NCBI RefSeq assembly: GCF_001426565.1
Contig: NZ_LMFA01000006.1
Span: 24,580 to 88,579 of the forward strand
DNA from: Rhizobium sp. Root482
GTDB taxonomy: Bacteria; Pseudomonadota; Alphaproteobacteria; Rhizobiales; Rhizobiaceae
Reading direction: 5' to 3'
DNA: 64,000 bases
Shown piece by piece: positions 18,529-27,009 of the stretch. The stretch's first letter is position 1. Every line of letters starts with the position of its first letter. Under the pieces are notes generated by a model that had not been told where the DNA came from, did no database searches, and saw only the letters and a list, made by a program, of their open reading frames with translations. The position numbers were made by a program, and so were the translations under genes.

Positions 18529-19509
18529 TCAAGCCCGGAAACGGTCGAAGGCAGTGAGGCGTTTGATCGGTGGATCGGTATCGGGATATCGGTAGATTTC
18601 GGCCCTGAGATAGCGAAACTCATCATCGAGCGCTTCTTCGTCCACCTCGATCCACCAGGATTTCGGGCGGCCGTCGGTTCCGTCAGACCAGCGATAGCCT
18701 CGCGTCTTCAGGTGATCCTTCATGTCGAAGGGGCTGTTCTCGGCAAAGATCCGGACACGCGACCTCTGGCTTGCCTCATAAAGCTCGGCGAAAGCGGTGG
18801 AGACCGATCCGGCCGCCTCGCGAGCCAGGACCTCCAGAAGTGCAAAGCAATCATCAACAGCCCGATGACCATCATGGAAGTAGCCAGCCTGCCCGATGAG
18901 GTAGCCGAGCTTGGTGCCCTCATATCCGCGCGAAGCCCAGTCGATCTCGGAGTTGGAGCAGGCCCAGGCCTTGCCAGAAAACAGATGGGAAAACGCCTCG
19001 CAGAATGGCCGGTCGAAGCCGGCATTGTGGGCGATCACCAGATCCGCTGGTTCGATCAGCGCCTTTAAAGCAGCGATATCGATCGATTGTCCGGCCACCA
19101 TTTCGTCGGTGATACCAGTAAGCCTGGTAATGTCGGGAGGAATGGAAACGCTCGGCTGCTGAAGCCCACCATAGACCCCGGTGACGTCACCGATGTTTCC
19201 TGTCGCATCGAAGGTGAATGCAATAACGCCAATCTCGATGATCTCATCCTTGCGAGCATTGAGGCCCGTAGTCTCGGTGTCGAGGATGATGCCTTTGAGG
19301 GGGAATTCCGGTTGCGGGTTTGGCGCAACCGTGCGCGGCACCAGTTTCGTGAGGATGCGATAGCGGCCTGTCTCCGACAGATGACGGACGATGTCCTCTT
19401 CACTCATCGGGATGGCATGCGTTTCGACCTTGGTGGACTTGGAGGTGCCACGCGTGACCATCGGATCGCGCGCAGCCTGCTCCGAAAACATGTCAAACCG
19501 TTCTGCCAT
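18529..19509 (-). CDS. DnaQ-like 3'-5' exonuclease (DEDDh)
   Basis: 326-residue exonuclease related to DNA polymerase III epsilon. The DEDDh residues are visible in DTETTGLNARKDEIIEIG (Exo I), VIAHNAGFDRPF (Exo II) and GHRAVDDCFALLE (Exo III). The extra C-terminal part, SWWIEVDEEALDDEFRYLRAEIY, is found in a subfamily of free-standing exonucleases rather than in replicative epsilon. ATG 19509 is preferred over an upstream TTG at 19521. It may trim ends in the mutagenesis island. A damaged copy of its first 20 codons lies at about 47870-47921. Confidence 0.85.
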   Translation of the reverse strand: MAERFDMFSEQAARDPMVTRGTSKSTKVETHAIPMSEEDIVRHLSETGRYRILTKLVPRTVAPNPQPEFPLKGIILDTETTGLNARKDEIIEIGVIAFTFDATGNIGDVTGVYGGLQQPSVSIPPDITRLTGITDEMVAGQSIDIAALKALIEPADLVIAHNAGFDRPFCEAFSHLFSGKAWACSNSEIDWASRGYEGTKLGYLIGQAGYFHDGHRAVDDCFALLEVLAREAAGSVSTAFAELYEASQRSRVRIFAENSPFDMKDHLKTRGYRWSDGTDGRPKSWWIEVDEEALDDEFRYLRAEIYRYPDTDPPIKRLTAFDRFRA

Positions 19510-19633
19510 TCCAGTTGTCAAAGCCCCGCCGCCAATGTGCCACCTTCAAAACACGGCACGATCAGCAGATCAACCGTGTTGGTGGGGTGCGATTTCAGCC
19601 AATCTGGCTAACAACGTTCACAACCGCGCAGTT

Positions 19634-19819
19634 TCACGCAGTGACAGCTTTAACCGAGACAAGCGCGACGGACCATCCTGTTCGCTGGACCACCATCTGC
19701 AAGTAGATCGGTGGCCCGTAAAAACCGACACCCCAGCCAAAGACTGCCAGCACAAAGGCCGCAGCGACCACATGCCAGCCGAAGAAGGGTTCCGTCTTAG
19801 ATGGTGGGCAAGATATCAT
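19634..19819 (-). pseudogene. MFS transporter N-terminal fragment
   Basis: About 60 codons matching the start of a major-facilitator transporter (FFGWHVVAAAFVLAVFGWGV, then FYGPPIYL and RTGWSVALVS). After ALVS the family sequence stops and a stop codon follows within 10 residues, so all but the first helix and a half is missing. The neighbouring 160 bp on each side hold no recognisable gene. A relic, not a functional carrier. Confidence 0.6.
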
Positions 19820-19980
19820 GACCTGAACTCCAGCGGCGAAAGGCCCTTATGGCAGCTTCGCAGAAGCGAAGCTTCGATCACAATCGAAGTGTGGTGATTT
19901 CTGGCGCTCCTGGCGCAGAGCTTAAGACGGTGAGTCCCCCAAGCGGTCGTTGGAGAAAAACATCCCGGGCCAAGCGCCCG

Positions 19981-20862
19981 TCACACGGCCTCGCCCCTAA
20001 GACGCACGACGTCCTTCGAGGGTGGTAGCCCGAACTGTCTTGCGTATTCCCGGCTGAACTGGTTTGGGCTTTCATAGCCAACGCCGAAGGCGACCGACGT
20101 TGCCGTTCCTTCTCCAGCCATCAAAAGCGTGCGTGCATGCAGCAGGCGGACCTGCTTCTGGTACTGGATCGGGCTGAGTGCTGTCACAGCCTTGAAATGA
20201 CGATGGAAGGCCGACACGCTGAGCGCCGCCATCTCGGCAAGCGCCTCGACCCTTAGAGGCTTGGCGAAGTTTTCTCGGATCCAGTGGATCGCAACTCCGA
20301 TCCGAGAGAGCGCCGCGTCGGGAGCCGCGATGTCCCGCAGCATCCAGCCCAGCGGACCCTGCAGCACCCGGAAGAGGATTTCCCGCTCATAAGCCGGCGC
20401 AAGCACGGCGATCTCATCTGGCCGCTCCATGAGCCGAAGCATACGCACCCAAGCGTCAAGGAATTCCTCGCTGACTGGCGCAATCGAGAAGCCGGAGCCG
20501 AACAGCTTGCTGCAGACCTGGACTGGCAGGTCGCTGATCAGTGCGGCGACAGTCGGCGGGTGGAGCGTCAGGCTTACCGCGAGGTAGGGTTCTCCCGCCA
20601 CCGAAGGGTGAATCGATCCGACCGCCGGAAGGTCGACCGACATGACGAAGTAAGTGGCAGGGTCGTAGGCAAAAGTGCGCTCGCCCACAGTCATCGTCTT
20701 CGACCCGGTCAGGATCAGGTTAATCATCGGCTCGTAGACGGCCGAAAGCCGATGCTCCGGGATCTCGCCCTGGACCATCGCAACACGGGGAATTCCCGTT
20801 GCTGTGCGGCGGTTTTCCGCAGTCGATGCCAGAGCGCGCAGTTCCTGAAGTTGCTTTTCCAT
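19981..20862 (-). CDS. AraC-family transcriptional regulator
   Basis: 293-residue regulator with an N-terminal AraC_N-type sensor domain and two C-terminal helix-turn-helix motifs (VEALAEMAALSVSAFHRHFKAV and TATSVAFGVGYESPNQFSREYARQFG). The ATG at 20862 (MEKQLQELRALAST) matches the family start; the long in-frame extension upstream does not. It is divergent from the short-chain dehydrogenase operon at 20999, separated by 136 bp, and probably controls it in response to an aldehyde, alcohol or similar inducer. Confidence 0.88.
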   Translation of the reverse strand: MEKQLQELRALASTAENRRTATGIPRVAMVQGEIPEHRLSAVYEPMINLILTGSKTMTVGERTFAYDPATYFVMSVDLPAVGSIHPSVAGEPYLAVSLTLHPPTVAALISDLPVQVCSKLFGSGFSIAPVSEEFLDAWVRMLRLMERPDEIAVLAPAYEREILFRVLQGPLGWMLRDIAAPDAALSRIGVAIHWIRENFAKPLRVEALAEMAALSVSAFHRHFKAVTALSPIQYQKQVRLLHARTLLMAGEGTATSVAFGVGYESPNQFSREYARQFGLPPSKDVVRLRGEAV

Positions 20863-20998
20863 GAGAGCGACCGTGACAGAACGGGTTCCTGTCGGCAACC
20901 GCAAAGCAGAAATAGGCAAGCTTCTGAGAGAAATAGGTGAGCAGGCGAGACGGTGCAGGCCTAGCTTCAGGTAACACCCAACGGACAAGGAAACAGCC

Positions 20999-21742
20999 AT
21001 GAAGGTCGTCATCGTCACCGGAGGAAGCCGGGGCCTCGGAGCCAGCACAGCCATCGAATGCGCCCGCAAGGGAATGGGCGTCGTCGTGACCTACAACAGC
21101 AACCCCGCAAAAGCGGACGATGTCGTGAAGGCAATCATGGAGAACGGCGGTAAGGCCGTTGCCCTAAAACTCGACGTCAGCGACACCGGCGCGTTTCCGG
21201 CCTTCCGGGATTCAGTTGCCTCGAAGCTGCGTTCCGTCTTCGGCCGGGATGACTTCGATTATCTCGTCAACAATGCCGGATACGGCCTCTTCAATCCGAT
21301 CGCGACTGTCACGGAAGAACAGTTCGACGGGCTGTTCAACGTCCATCTCAAGGGGCCGTTCTTCCTGACCCAGATCCTGCTGCCACTAATGGCGGACGGC
21401 GGCCAGATCATCAACATCACCAGCGCCACTTCGCGCGTGGCGACCACAGGCGTTGCACCCTACGCCTCTTTCAAGGGTGGTCTGGAAGTCCTGACCCGCT
21501 ACATGGCCAAGGAATTTGGTGAGCGAGGCATTCGGGCAAACTCGATCGCACCCGGCGCAATCCGCACTGAACTCGGCGGCGGCTTGAACGACGAGTTCGA
21601 GGCCATGCTCGCCGGCCAGACAGCGCTCGGCCGTGTCGGCGAGCCCGAAGAGATAGGAGGGGTCGTCGCCAGCCTCCTTTCCACCGAGAACCGCTGGATC
21701 AACGCTCAGAACATTGAGGTCGCGGGCGGCTACATCATCTGA
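20999..21742 (+). CDS. Short-chain dehydrogenase/reductase (SDR)
   Basis: 247-residue classical SDR oxidoreductase. Cofactor motif TGGSRGLG (residues 8-15), structural NNAG (about 92), catalytic serine in ITSATS, and YASFKGG with the catalytic Tyr-x3-Lys. First gene of a five-gene run (SDR, VOC, saccharopine-dehydrogenase-like, two SnoaL-like) with tight spacing. Preceded by AAGGAAACAGCC. Substrate unknown. Confidence 0.88.
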   Translation: MKVVIVTGGSRGLGASTAIECARKGMGVVVTYNSNPAKADDVVKAIMENGGKAVALKLDVSDTGAFPAFRDSVASKLRSVFGRDDFDYLVNNAGYGLFNPIATVTEEQFDGLFNVHLKGPFFLTQILLPLMADGGQIINITSATSRVATTGVAPYASFKGGLEVLTRYMAKEFGERGIRANSIAPGAIRTELGGGLNDEFEAMLAGQTALGRVGEPEEIGGVVASLLSTENRWINAQNIEVAGGYII

Positions 21743-21757
21743 TCAGAGGAGAGCAGG

Positions 21758-22153
21758 ATGCTCGACCATGTCTTCATTTCCGTGAGCGACATTGATCGCT
21801 CGATCGCGTTCTACGAGGTGGCGCTAGCCCCACTCGGGATCGTCCATGCTCATGACTACGAGGGAAAGGATGGTCCTCCCGGACATCCCGACCTAAAGGG
21901 GTTCGGGGCGAACGGCAAAGTATTTTTCTGGCTCCGCGAAGGCGTAGTCGAAGGCCGTGCCGCTCATATCGGCTTCGTCGCCAACGGTACCTCTCAGGTC
22001 GATACCGCCTTTGCCGCCGCCATGATGGCAGGCGCCTCGGAAATCCATCCACCGGGAACACAGCTCCACTACGACCCCCGCTATTACGCCGCCCAGGTCC
22101 GTGATCCGGACGGCTACAGCCTCGAATTTGTCTTCAAGGAATGGCAGCACTGA
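21758..22153 (+). CDS. VOC-family (glyoxalase/bleomycin-resistance fold) protein
   Basis: 131-residue single VOC protein, beginning MLDHVFISVSDIDRSIAFYEVAL with a metal-ligand histidine at residue 4 and ending with VRDPDGYSLEFVFK, the usual last strand with its glutamate. Such proteins isomerise, open or bind small oxygenated molecules. AGAGGAG precedes the ATG; it lies 15 bp after the SDR gene and 1 bp before the next gene. Confidence 0.85.
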   Translation: MLDHVFISVSDIDRSIAFYEVALAPLGIVHAHDYEGKDGPPGHPDLKGFGANGKVFFWLREGVVEGRAAHIGFVANGTSQVDTAFAAAMMAGASEIHPPGTQLHYDPRYYAAQVRDPDGYSLEFVFKEWQH

Positions 22154-22154
22154 C

Positions 22155-23138
22155 ATGACAAAACTGATGATCTACGGCGCGACCGGCTATACCGGCCGCA
22201 TGGCGGCGGAGCATGCGAAGGCAGCTGGTACGCCCTTGGTTCTCGCCGGCCGAAACGAAGCGACCCTGTCGACGCTCTCTGCAGAACTCGGCGTCGAATA
22301 CCGCGTCTTTGGTCTCGACGATTCTGCAGCGATCGATGCCGGTTTGGCCGGCATCTTTGTCCTCCTAAACTGCGCCGGGCCGTTTATGCGCTCGGCCGAT
22401 GCCCTGATGAAGGCGTCGATCCGCAACAGTATCCACTATCTCGACACGGCCGCCGAACTCGATAGCTATCGTCTGGCTGAGACTTTCGACGACAAAGCGA
22501 AGGCTGCAGGCGTCATGCTCATGCCGGGAGGCGGTGGCAGTGTCGCCATGCTCGGCAGTCTCGCGGGACATACGGTCTCGCGCGTGAACGATCCTCGCAG
22601 GATCAGGATCGCGCTTCTTGTCGCCGGCGGACTTTCTCGTGGATCGGCGATCAGCGCCATGGAGAACGTCACCGTAGAGACCCTGGCACGAAGGGATGGC
22701 GAGCTTGTCGCCGTTGCCGCCGACGGCACCCGCAAATTCGATTTCGGCAAGGGCGCGGTCGACTGCTTTCCGGTGACCCTGCCCGATCTCATCACCATCT
22801 GGCGTGCGACGGGCGTCCCTGATGTGGAAACCTTCGTACATGTCACCGGCGATGGCTTCCCGCAGGGCGACCTTTCGGCGCTCCCGGACGGACCAAGTGA
22901 AGAGGACCGGCTGGCGAACCGCTACCAGGCATCCATCGAAGTCACCGGGGCAGACGGAAAGGTCACCCGTTCCATCCTCGATACGGTCAACGGCTACACC
23001 TTCACGGCGATGGCAGCAGCCGAGGCCAGCCGACGTGTTCTTGGTGGCGAATTCCACCCCGGCTTTCAGACGCCTGCTGCCCTGTTCGGAAGCGGCTTCG
23101 CACAGACCATCGCCGATACCTCGATCAACGATGTCTGA
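22155..23138 (+). CDS. Saccharopine-dehydrogenase-like NADP-binding oxidoreductase
   Basis: 327-residue protein with N-terminal Rossmann motif IYGATGYTGRMAAEHA and the following LAGRNEATL typical of saccharopine dehydrogenase / trans-acting enoyl reductase family proteins. C-terminal substrate domain intact. The ATG at 22155 is one base after the VOC stop and directly opens the Rossmann fold, so the open frame upstream is ignored. The real substrate is unknown; the family name does not imply lysine metabolism. Confidence 0.82.
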   Translation: MTKLMIYGATGYTGRMAAEHAKAAGTPLVLAGRNEATLSTLSAELGVEYRVFGLDDSAAIDAGLAGIFVLLNCAGPFMRSADALMKASIRNSIHYLDTAAELDSYRLAETFDDKAKAAGVMLMPGGGGSVAMLGSLAGHTVSRVNDPRRIRIALLVAGGLSRGSAISAMENVTVETLARRDGELVAVAADGTRKFDFGKGAVDCFPVTLPDLITIWRATGVPDVETFVHVTGDGFPQGDLSALPDGPSEEDRLANRYQASIEVTGADGKVTRSILDTVNGYTFTAMAAAEASRRVLGGEFHPGFQTPAALFGSGFAQTIADTSINDV

Positions 23139-23150
23139 GGAACCGGCAAA

Positions 23151-23477
23151 ATGCAGAAGCTCGTCGAATCATTTATTGCGACTGCCAATGCCTTCGACGT
23201 CGAAGGGGCTCTGTCTCTGTTCGCAGCCGACGCCGTCATCGACGATGTCTCGGTCGGCGACGCTTTTGTCGGCCAGGATGGTGTCCGCCAATACCTCGAG
23301 CGTTTCTTCGTCGGCTTCAGCACCAGCAGCAAGCTGTTGTCCGTCGAAGAACTGGACGGCCTCCATTCGGACGTCCGGCTCGATTTCACCGGCGATTTCG
23401 GACACGAGATAGGGATCTTGAAGATCACGGTGAATCCCGACGGCCTGATCGAGCGCATCGACGCCGATCTCGAATAA
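23151..23477 (+). CDS. SnoaL/NTF2-like fold protein
   Basis: 108-residue cone-fold protein (MQKLVESFIATANAFDVEGAL opening, with ADAVIDDVSVGDAFVGQDGVRQYL). Such proteins act as small isomerases, cyclases or ligand binders. 12 bp after the previous gene; same operon as the SDR. Confidence 0.75.
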   Translation: MQKLVESFIATANAFDVEGALSLFAADAVIDDVSVGDAFVGQDGVRQYLERFFVGFSTSSKLLSVEELDGLHSDVRLDFTGDFGHEIGILKITVNPDGLIERIDADLE

Positions 23478-23584
23478 CAGACCAACCTTCCAGTCCTATC
23501 CAACCAGACCCATCGGCGCACAGCGCGCCGATGCCGGGAAAGGTTTGCATTCCGCACGCCTCCGGCACGACAAGGAGCACGTTC

Positions 23585-24055
23585 ATGACCGTATCGCCAT
23601 CGTTCGTACAAGATGCCGCAGACAGGCTCGCGGTCGTCGAGACCCTCTATCGCTTCACCGCCGGTATCGATCTTCGCGACACCAATCTCCTCGCTTCCTC
23701 GCTGGCAGAGAATGCCGTCTCCGACTTCCGGCCGGCTGCTGCCAAGGCCGGTTTCGACTATCCGGTCATTGAGGGCCGGGATGTCATAGTCGCTGCGCTG
23801 ACGACATCGCTTGCTACCCTGGACACCACGCATTCCGTCAGCAATCCGCGGGTGGCAATCGATGGCGACACTGCACGCATGGATGTTCTCGTCGAGGCGC
23901 AGCACGTTCCCCGCAGCGATCCCTCGCGTCACTACCTGATGAAGAACCGCTACGACGTCGAGCTGATCCGGGCAGGCAATGTCTGGGTCATCACGCGCAA
24001 TACGGTCGACAATGTCTGGCGGACGGGCGATCTGACGGTTCTCTCCGAGATCTAA
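23585..24055 (+). CDS. SnoaL-like domain protein
   Basis: 156-residue SnoaL_4-type cone-fold protein (VVETLYRFTAGIDLRD, THSVSNPRVAIDGDTARM, YDVELIRAGNVWVI). ATG 23585 follows AAGGAGCAC; the frame is open upstream but non-coding in character. Separated by 107 bp from the previous SnoaL-like gene, so it may have its own promoter or be the last gene of the operon. Possibly a dehydratase-like or bile-acid-dehydratase-fold enzyme; activity unknown. Confidence 0.78.
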   Translation: MTVSPSFVQDAADRLAVVETLYRFTAGIDLRDTNLLASSLAENAVSDFRPAAAKAGFDYPVIEGRDVIVAALTTSLATLDTTHSVSNPRVAIDGDTARMDVLVEAQHVPRSDPSRHYLMKNRYDVELIRAGNVWVITRNTVDNVWRTGDLTVLSEI

Positions 24056-24129
24056 GTCTCCAAAGAAGACGACGCGAATGGAATGGCGGTGGGATTGATT
24101 TCTAGCGCCATTCTCGCTCGCCAATCAGA

Positions 24130-25044
24130 TCAGGCTGTTAATGCCTCGGCCGTCCCCATCAATACATCCTCACCAACGGCATCAACCAGGAAATCCAGAA
24201 CAGCGCGGACACGCAGCGGAAGATTTCGGCGCGAGGCGTAGACGACAGTGATCGGCAACCGCACGGGCGGAAAGGCCGGCATCATTTTGACCAAGCGTCC
24301 CGCAGCGATGTCTTCACGTGCAAGAATGTGAGACAGCACTGCCAATCCACCACCGGCGAGCGCGGCGCGATGCACCGCTCCGGTATTGTTGAAGATCATC
24401 CTCGGGGCGACCTTGACTCTCTCGATGTCGGCGCCATTCAAAAAGCTCCAGGACCGCCCCTCACCGCCACGATTATAGCAGATGCAATCATGGTCTGGGA
24501 TCTCAAGCAGATGGCTGGGCATACCCCGCCTCTGGATATAGCTGGGCGCTGCGACGAGGGAAGCTGTTGTCCAGCCGATCCGACGACAGATCAGACTGCT
24601 ATCGGACACCTCGCCAAGGCGGACTTCGAGATCGATTCCCTCGCCGACCATGTTCGAAGGTTGTTCGCAAAAGACGATATCGACGGAAAGACCGGGGCGG
24701 TCCATCAAGAAGGCGGGAAGCAGATCGCTTATATAAAGACCGAGCGCTGCCGGCAGGCTAATCCTGACTTTTCCGGAAGCCATGCCATCTGCCGACGTGG
24801 TTTCGCCCAGCGCTTCCACCGCATCGATAACCGTCTGCGCCATCGAAATCATCTGCTCGCCCTCGACAGTCAGCGAAAGGGCGTTGGTGGAGCGGTGGAA
24901 CAGCCGTGTACTGTAATGCTCCTCAAGCGATGAAACCTGCCGCGACACCGCCGGCTGGGTCAGACCGAGATCCAGCGCCGCAGCAGAAAACGAACCAGTC
25001 TCGGCCACACGCAAGAATGACCTTAGCGCTGAAACGACGTCCAT
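24130..25044 (-). CDS. LysR-family transcriptional regulator
   Basis: 304-residue LysR regulator with recognition helix LTQPAVSRQVSSLEEHYSTRLFHR. ATG 25044 follows GAGGGGGAGCAGG and is the canonical start; the upstream frame extension contains the divergent promoter. It faces the ahpD-like operon across 137 bp and probably controls it together with the Rrf2 regulator whose boxes lie in the same gap. Confidence 0.88.
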   Translation of the reverse strand: MDVVSALRSFLRVAETGSFSAAALDLGLTQPAVSRQVSSLEEHYSTRLFHRSTNALSLTVEGEQMISMAQTVIDAVEALGETTSADGMASGKVRISLPAALGLYISDLLPAFLMDRPGLSVDIVFCEQPSNMVGEGIDLEVRLGEVSDSSLICRRIGWTTASLVAAPSYIQRRGMPSHLLEIPDHDCICYNRGGEGRSWSFLNGADIERVKVAPRMIFNNTGAVHRAALAGGGLAVLSHILAREDIAAGRLVKMMPAFPPVRLPITVVYASRRNLPLRVRAVLDFLVDAVGEDVLMGTAEALTA

Positions 25045-25122
25045 CCTGCTCCCCCTCTGCCCATACCATTTGGAATAAGCGTTATGTCGAAAGCTTAGTC
25101 CGGTTTTGGTTGCCTGTCCAGC

Positions 25123-25165
25123 AATTAAGGATATTAGATATCCATAAGGATAATATGCGTCCTTA
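25123..25165. promoter_or_regulatory. Rrf2-type operator boxes before the ahpD-like operon
   Basis: Box 1 (25123-25143) is AATTAAGGATA-N3-GATATCC with a perfect GGATAT-N3-ATATCC palindrome. It matches the box in front of the rrf2 gene (28528-28548) at 18 of 21 bases. Box 2 is an adjoining inverted repeat TAAGGA-N9-TCCTTA at 25145-25165, ending 16 bp before the ahpD-like start codon, so binding would block initiation. Confidence 0.6.
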
Positions 25166-25181
25166 ATAACGGAGAAAAACC

Positions 25182-25661
25182 ATGACACAGCGCCTCAACT
25201 ACGCAGCCCAGTCCCCCGAATTTTTCAAGAAGATATCTGAGCTCAGCATGTCGCTGAAAGACAGCGTCATCGAGCAGTCGATCCGCGATCTCGTCAATAT
25301 CCGTGCCTCGCAGATCAATGGCTGCGCCTTCTGCCTCGACATGCATGTGAAGGAAGCCAAGATCCACGGCGAGAGCGAACTTCGCCTCTATCATGTTTCG
25401 ATCTGGCGGGAATCCAATCTGTTCGTTCCCCGCGAACGCGCAGCCCTTGCCTGGACGGAAGCCGTTACCGAACTGCCCGAAGGCGGCATTCCGGACGAGC
25501 TTTACGAGCGTGTCCGCGGCCAGCTTTCGGAGAAGGAAGTCTCCGACCTCACCTTCTCGATCATGACCATCAACGCCTGGAACCGTGTCAGCATCGCCTT
25601 CAAATCCGTGCCCGGCTCGGCAGACAAGCTCTACGGTCTCGACAAGGCCGGCCTCAACTGA
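25182..25661 (+). CDS. AhpD-like carboxymuconolactone-decarboxylase-family protein
   Basis: 159-residue alkylhydroperoxidase-like protein. The redox site is INGCAFCLDMHVKEA, with cysteines C48 and C51 and histidine H55, as in AhpD and its peroxidase relatives. It may reduce peroxides or act in detoxification. First gene of a four-gene run (AhpD-like, NmrA-like, cupin, MscS). Good ribosome site (ACGGAGAAAAACC). Confidence 0.88.
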   Translation: MTQRLNYAAQSPEFFKKISELSMSLKDSVIEQSIRDLVNIRASQINGCAFCLDMHVKEAKIHGESELRLYHVSIWRESNLFVPRERAALAWTEAVTELPEGGIPDELYERVRGQLSEKEVSDLTFSIMTINAWNRVSIAFKSVPGSADKLYGLDKAGLN

Positions 25662-25728
25662 GGTCCGAAAGACATCCGCATTTCACCGACAACCACACGA
25701 TGTCAGCACAGCTGACGGAGGAACGACC

Positions 25729-26481
25729 ATGAAAATCGTCATCATCGGCGGAACCGGCCTGATCGGTTCAAAGACCACCGAACGCCTTCGGGCAAAAGGC
25801 CTTGAGGTGATCGCCGCGTCTCCCAATACCGGCGTGAACACCATTACCGGCGAGGGGCTGGCCGAGGCGCTTGCAGGAACGGACGTGGTCCTCGATCTCG
25901 CCAATTCCCCATCTTTCGAGGACAAGGCGGTGATGGAATTCTTCGAGACCTCCGGCCGCAATCTGCTCGCCGCGGAAAAGGCGGCTGGCGTTAAGCACCA
26001 CATCGCGCTCTCCGTCGTCGGAACGGACAAGCTCCAGGAAAGCGGATATTTCCGCGCCAAGCTTGCGCAGGAAAAGCTGATCCGCGAGGCCGGTATTCCC
26101 TACACGATCGTCCACTCAACCCAGTTCATGGAGTTCCTCGGCGGCATCGCGCAGTCCGCCCTGGTTGAAGGCAAGGTGCATCTGTCGCCGGCCTTCGTGC
26201 AGCCCATCGCCTCCGACGATGTCGCGGATGCGATGGCTGATGTGGCGCTTGAACCCCCGGTCAACGGTTTGATCGAGATCGCCGGACCGGAGCGCTTCCC
26301 GCTGAACGAACTGGTCGCCCGCTATATGGAAGCGACGGGAGACACCCGACAGGTCGTTGCCGATCCGCAAGCCAAATACTTCGGCGCCCGCCTGGAAGAC
26401 CGCACGCTGGTTTCCGACAACAATCCGCGGCTCGGCAAGATCGGTTTCGAGCAGTGGTTCGCCACCGCTCCTCGCAAATGA
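25729..26481 (+). CDS. NmrA-like / atypical SDR NAD(P)-binding protein
   Basis: 250-residue atypical short-chain dehydrogenase-like protein. It opens MKIVIIGGTGLIGSKTTERL (glycine-rich nucleotide site) and lacks the usual Tyr-x3-Lys, like NmrA/QOR2-type redox sensors. ATG 25729 follows CGGAGGAACGACC, a strong ribosome site 67 bp after the AhpD-like gene. Role in the operon unknown; likely a quinone or redox-linked reductase or sensor. Confidence 0.85.
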   Translation: MKIVIIGGTGLIGSKTTERLRAKGLEVIAASPNTGVNTITGEGLAEALAGTDVVLDLANSPSFEDKAVMEFFETSGRNLLAAEKAAGVKHHIALSVVGTDKLQESGYFRAKLAQEKLIREAGIPYTIVHSTQFMEFLGGIAQSALVEGKVHLSPAFVQPIASDDVADAMADVALEPPVNGLIEIAGPERFPLNELVARYMEATGDTRQVVADPQAKYFGARLEDRTLVSDNNPRLGKIGFEQWFATAPRK

Positions 26482-26514
26482 AATCCGCCTCCGCGTCTAT
26501 GAAGGAAGAACATC

Positions 26515-26937
26515 ATGATCAGAAATACAGTTGCAGGAATAGTGATTGCACTCCTTGCCTCAGGAGCCGCCATCGCCCATGACGCCTCCGGCGGCTCGGC
26601 ATCGAAGGTCACCCTCGTCTATGAACACGAGCTGCCGAATGTGCCGGGCAAAAGCCTCAAGGGGGTTCTGGTCGAGTACGGTCCGGGTGGTTATTCCGAC
26701 GCGCATACGCACCCGGACAGCGCCTTCATCTACGCCACCGTGCTGGAGGGATCGATCCTCAGCCAGGTGAATGACGGTCCGGTCACGGAATACAAGGCTG
26801 GAGAACACTTCTCCGAACTGCCGGGCGACCGCCACGGTGTCAGCAAGAACGGCAGCGACACGAAGCCCGCCAAGCTTCTCGCCGTCTTCGTTGTCGATAC
26901 CGGTCAAAAGGAACTGACCTACCCGATCAAGAAGTAA
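26515..26937 (+). CDS. Secreted cupin-domain protein
   Basis: 140-residue protein with a signal peptide (hydrophobic IVIALLASGAAIA, cleavage near AIAHD) and a single cupin domain: DAHTHPDSAFIYATVLEGSI carries the metal histidines and GEHFSELPGDRHGVSKN the second cupin motif. Probably a periplasmic metal-binding or quercetinase-like protein. 33 bp after the NmrA-like gene. Confidence 0.82.
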   Translation: MIRNTVAGIVIALLASGAAIAHDASGGSASKVTLVYEHELPNVPGKSLKGVLVEYGPGGYSDAHTHPDSAFIYATVLEGSILSQVNDGPVTEYKAGEHFSELPGDRHGVSKNGSDTKPAKLLAVFVVDTGQKELTYPIKK

Positions 26938-27009
26938 GGATCTCGACAAGGACCGGATGCCGTTGCCGCATCCGGATCCCTTTGCCCATTACGTCTGGAG
27001 TGACCTGCC

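Noticed and set aside
19550..19580. AACACGG/CCGTGTT inverted repeat upstream of the exonuclease
   Set aside because: Seven-base arms with a 17-base loop and no T-run or second copy; too weak to call an operator or terminator.
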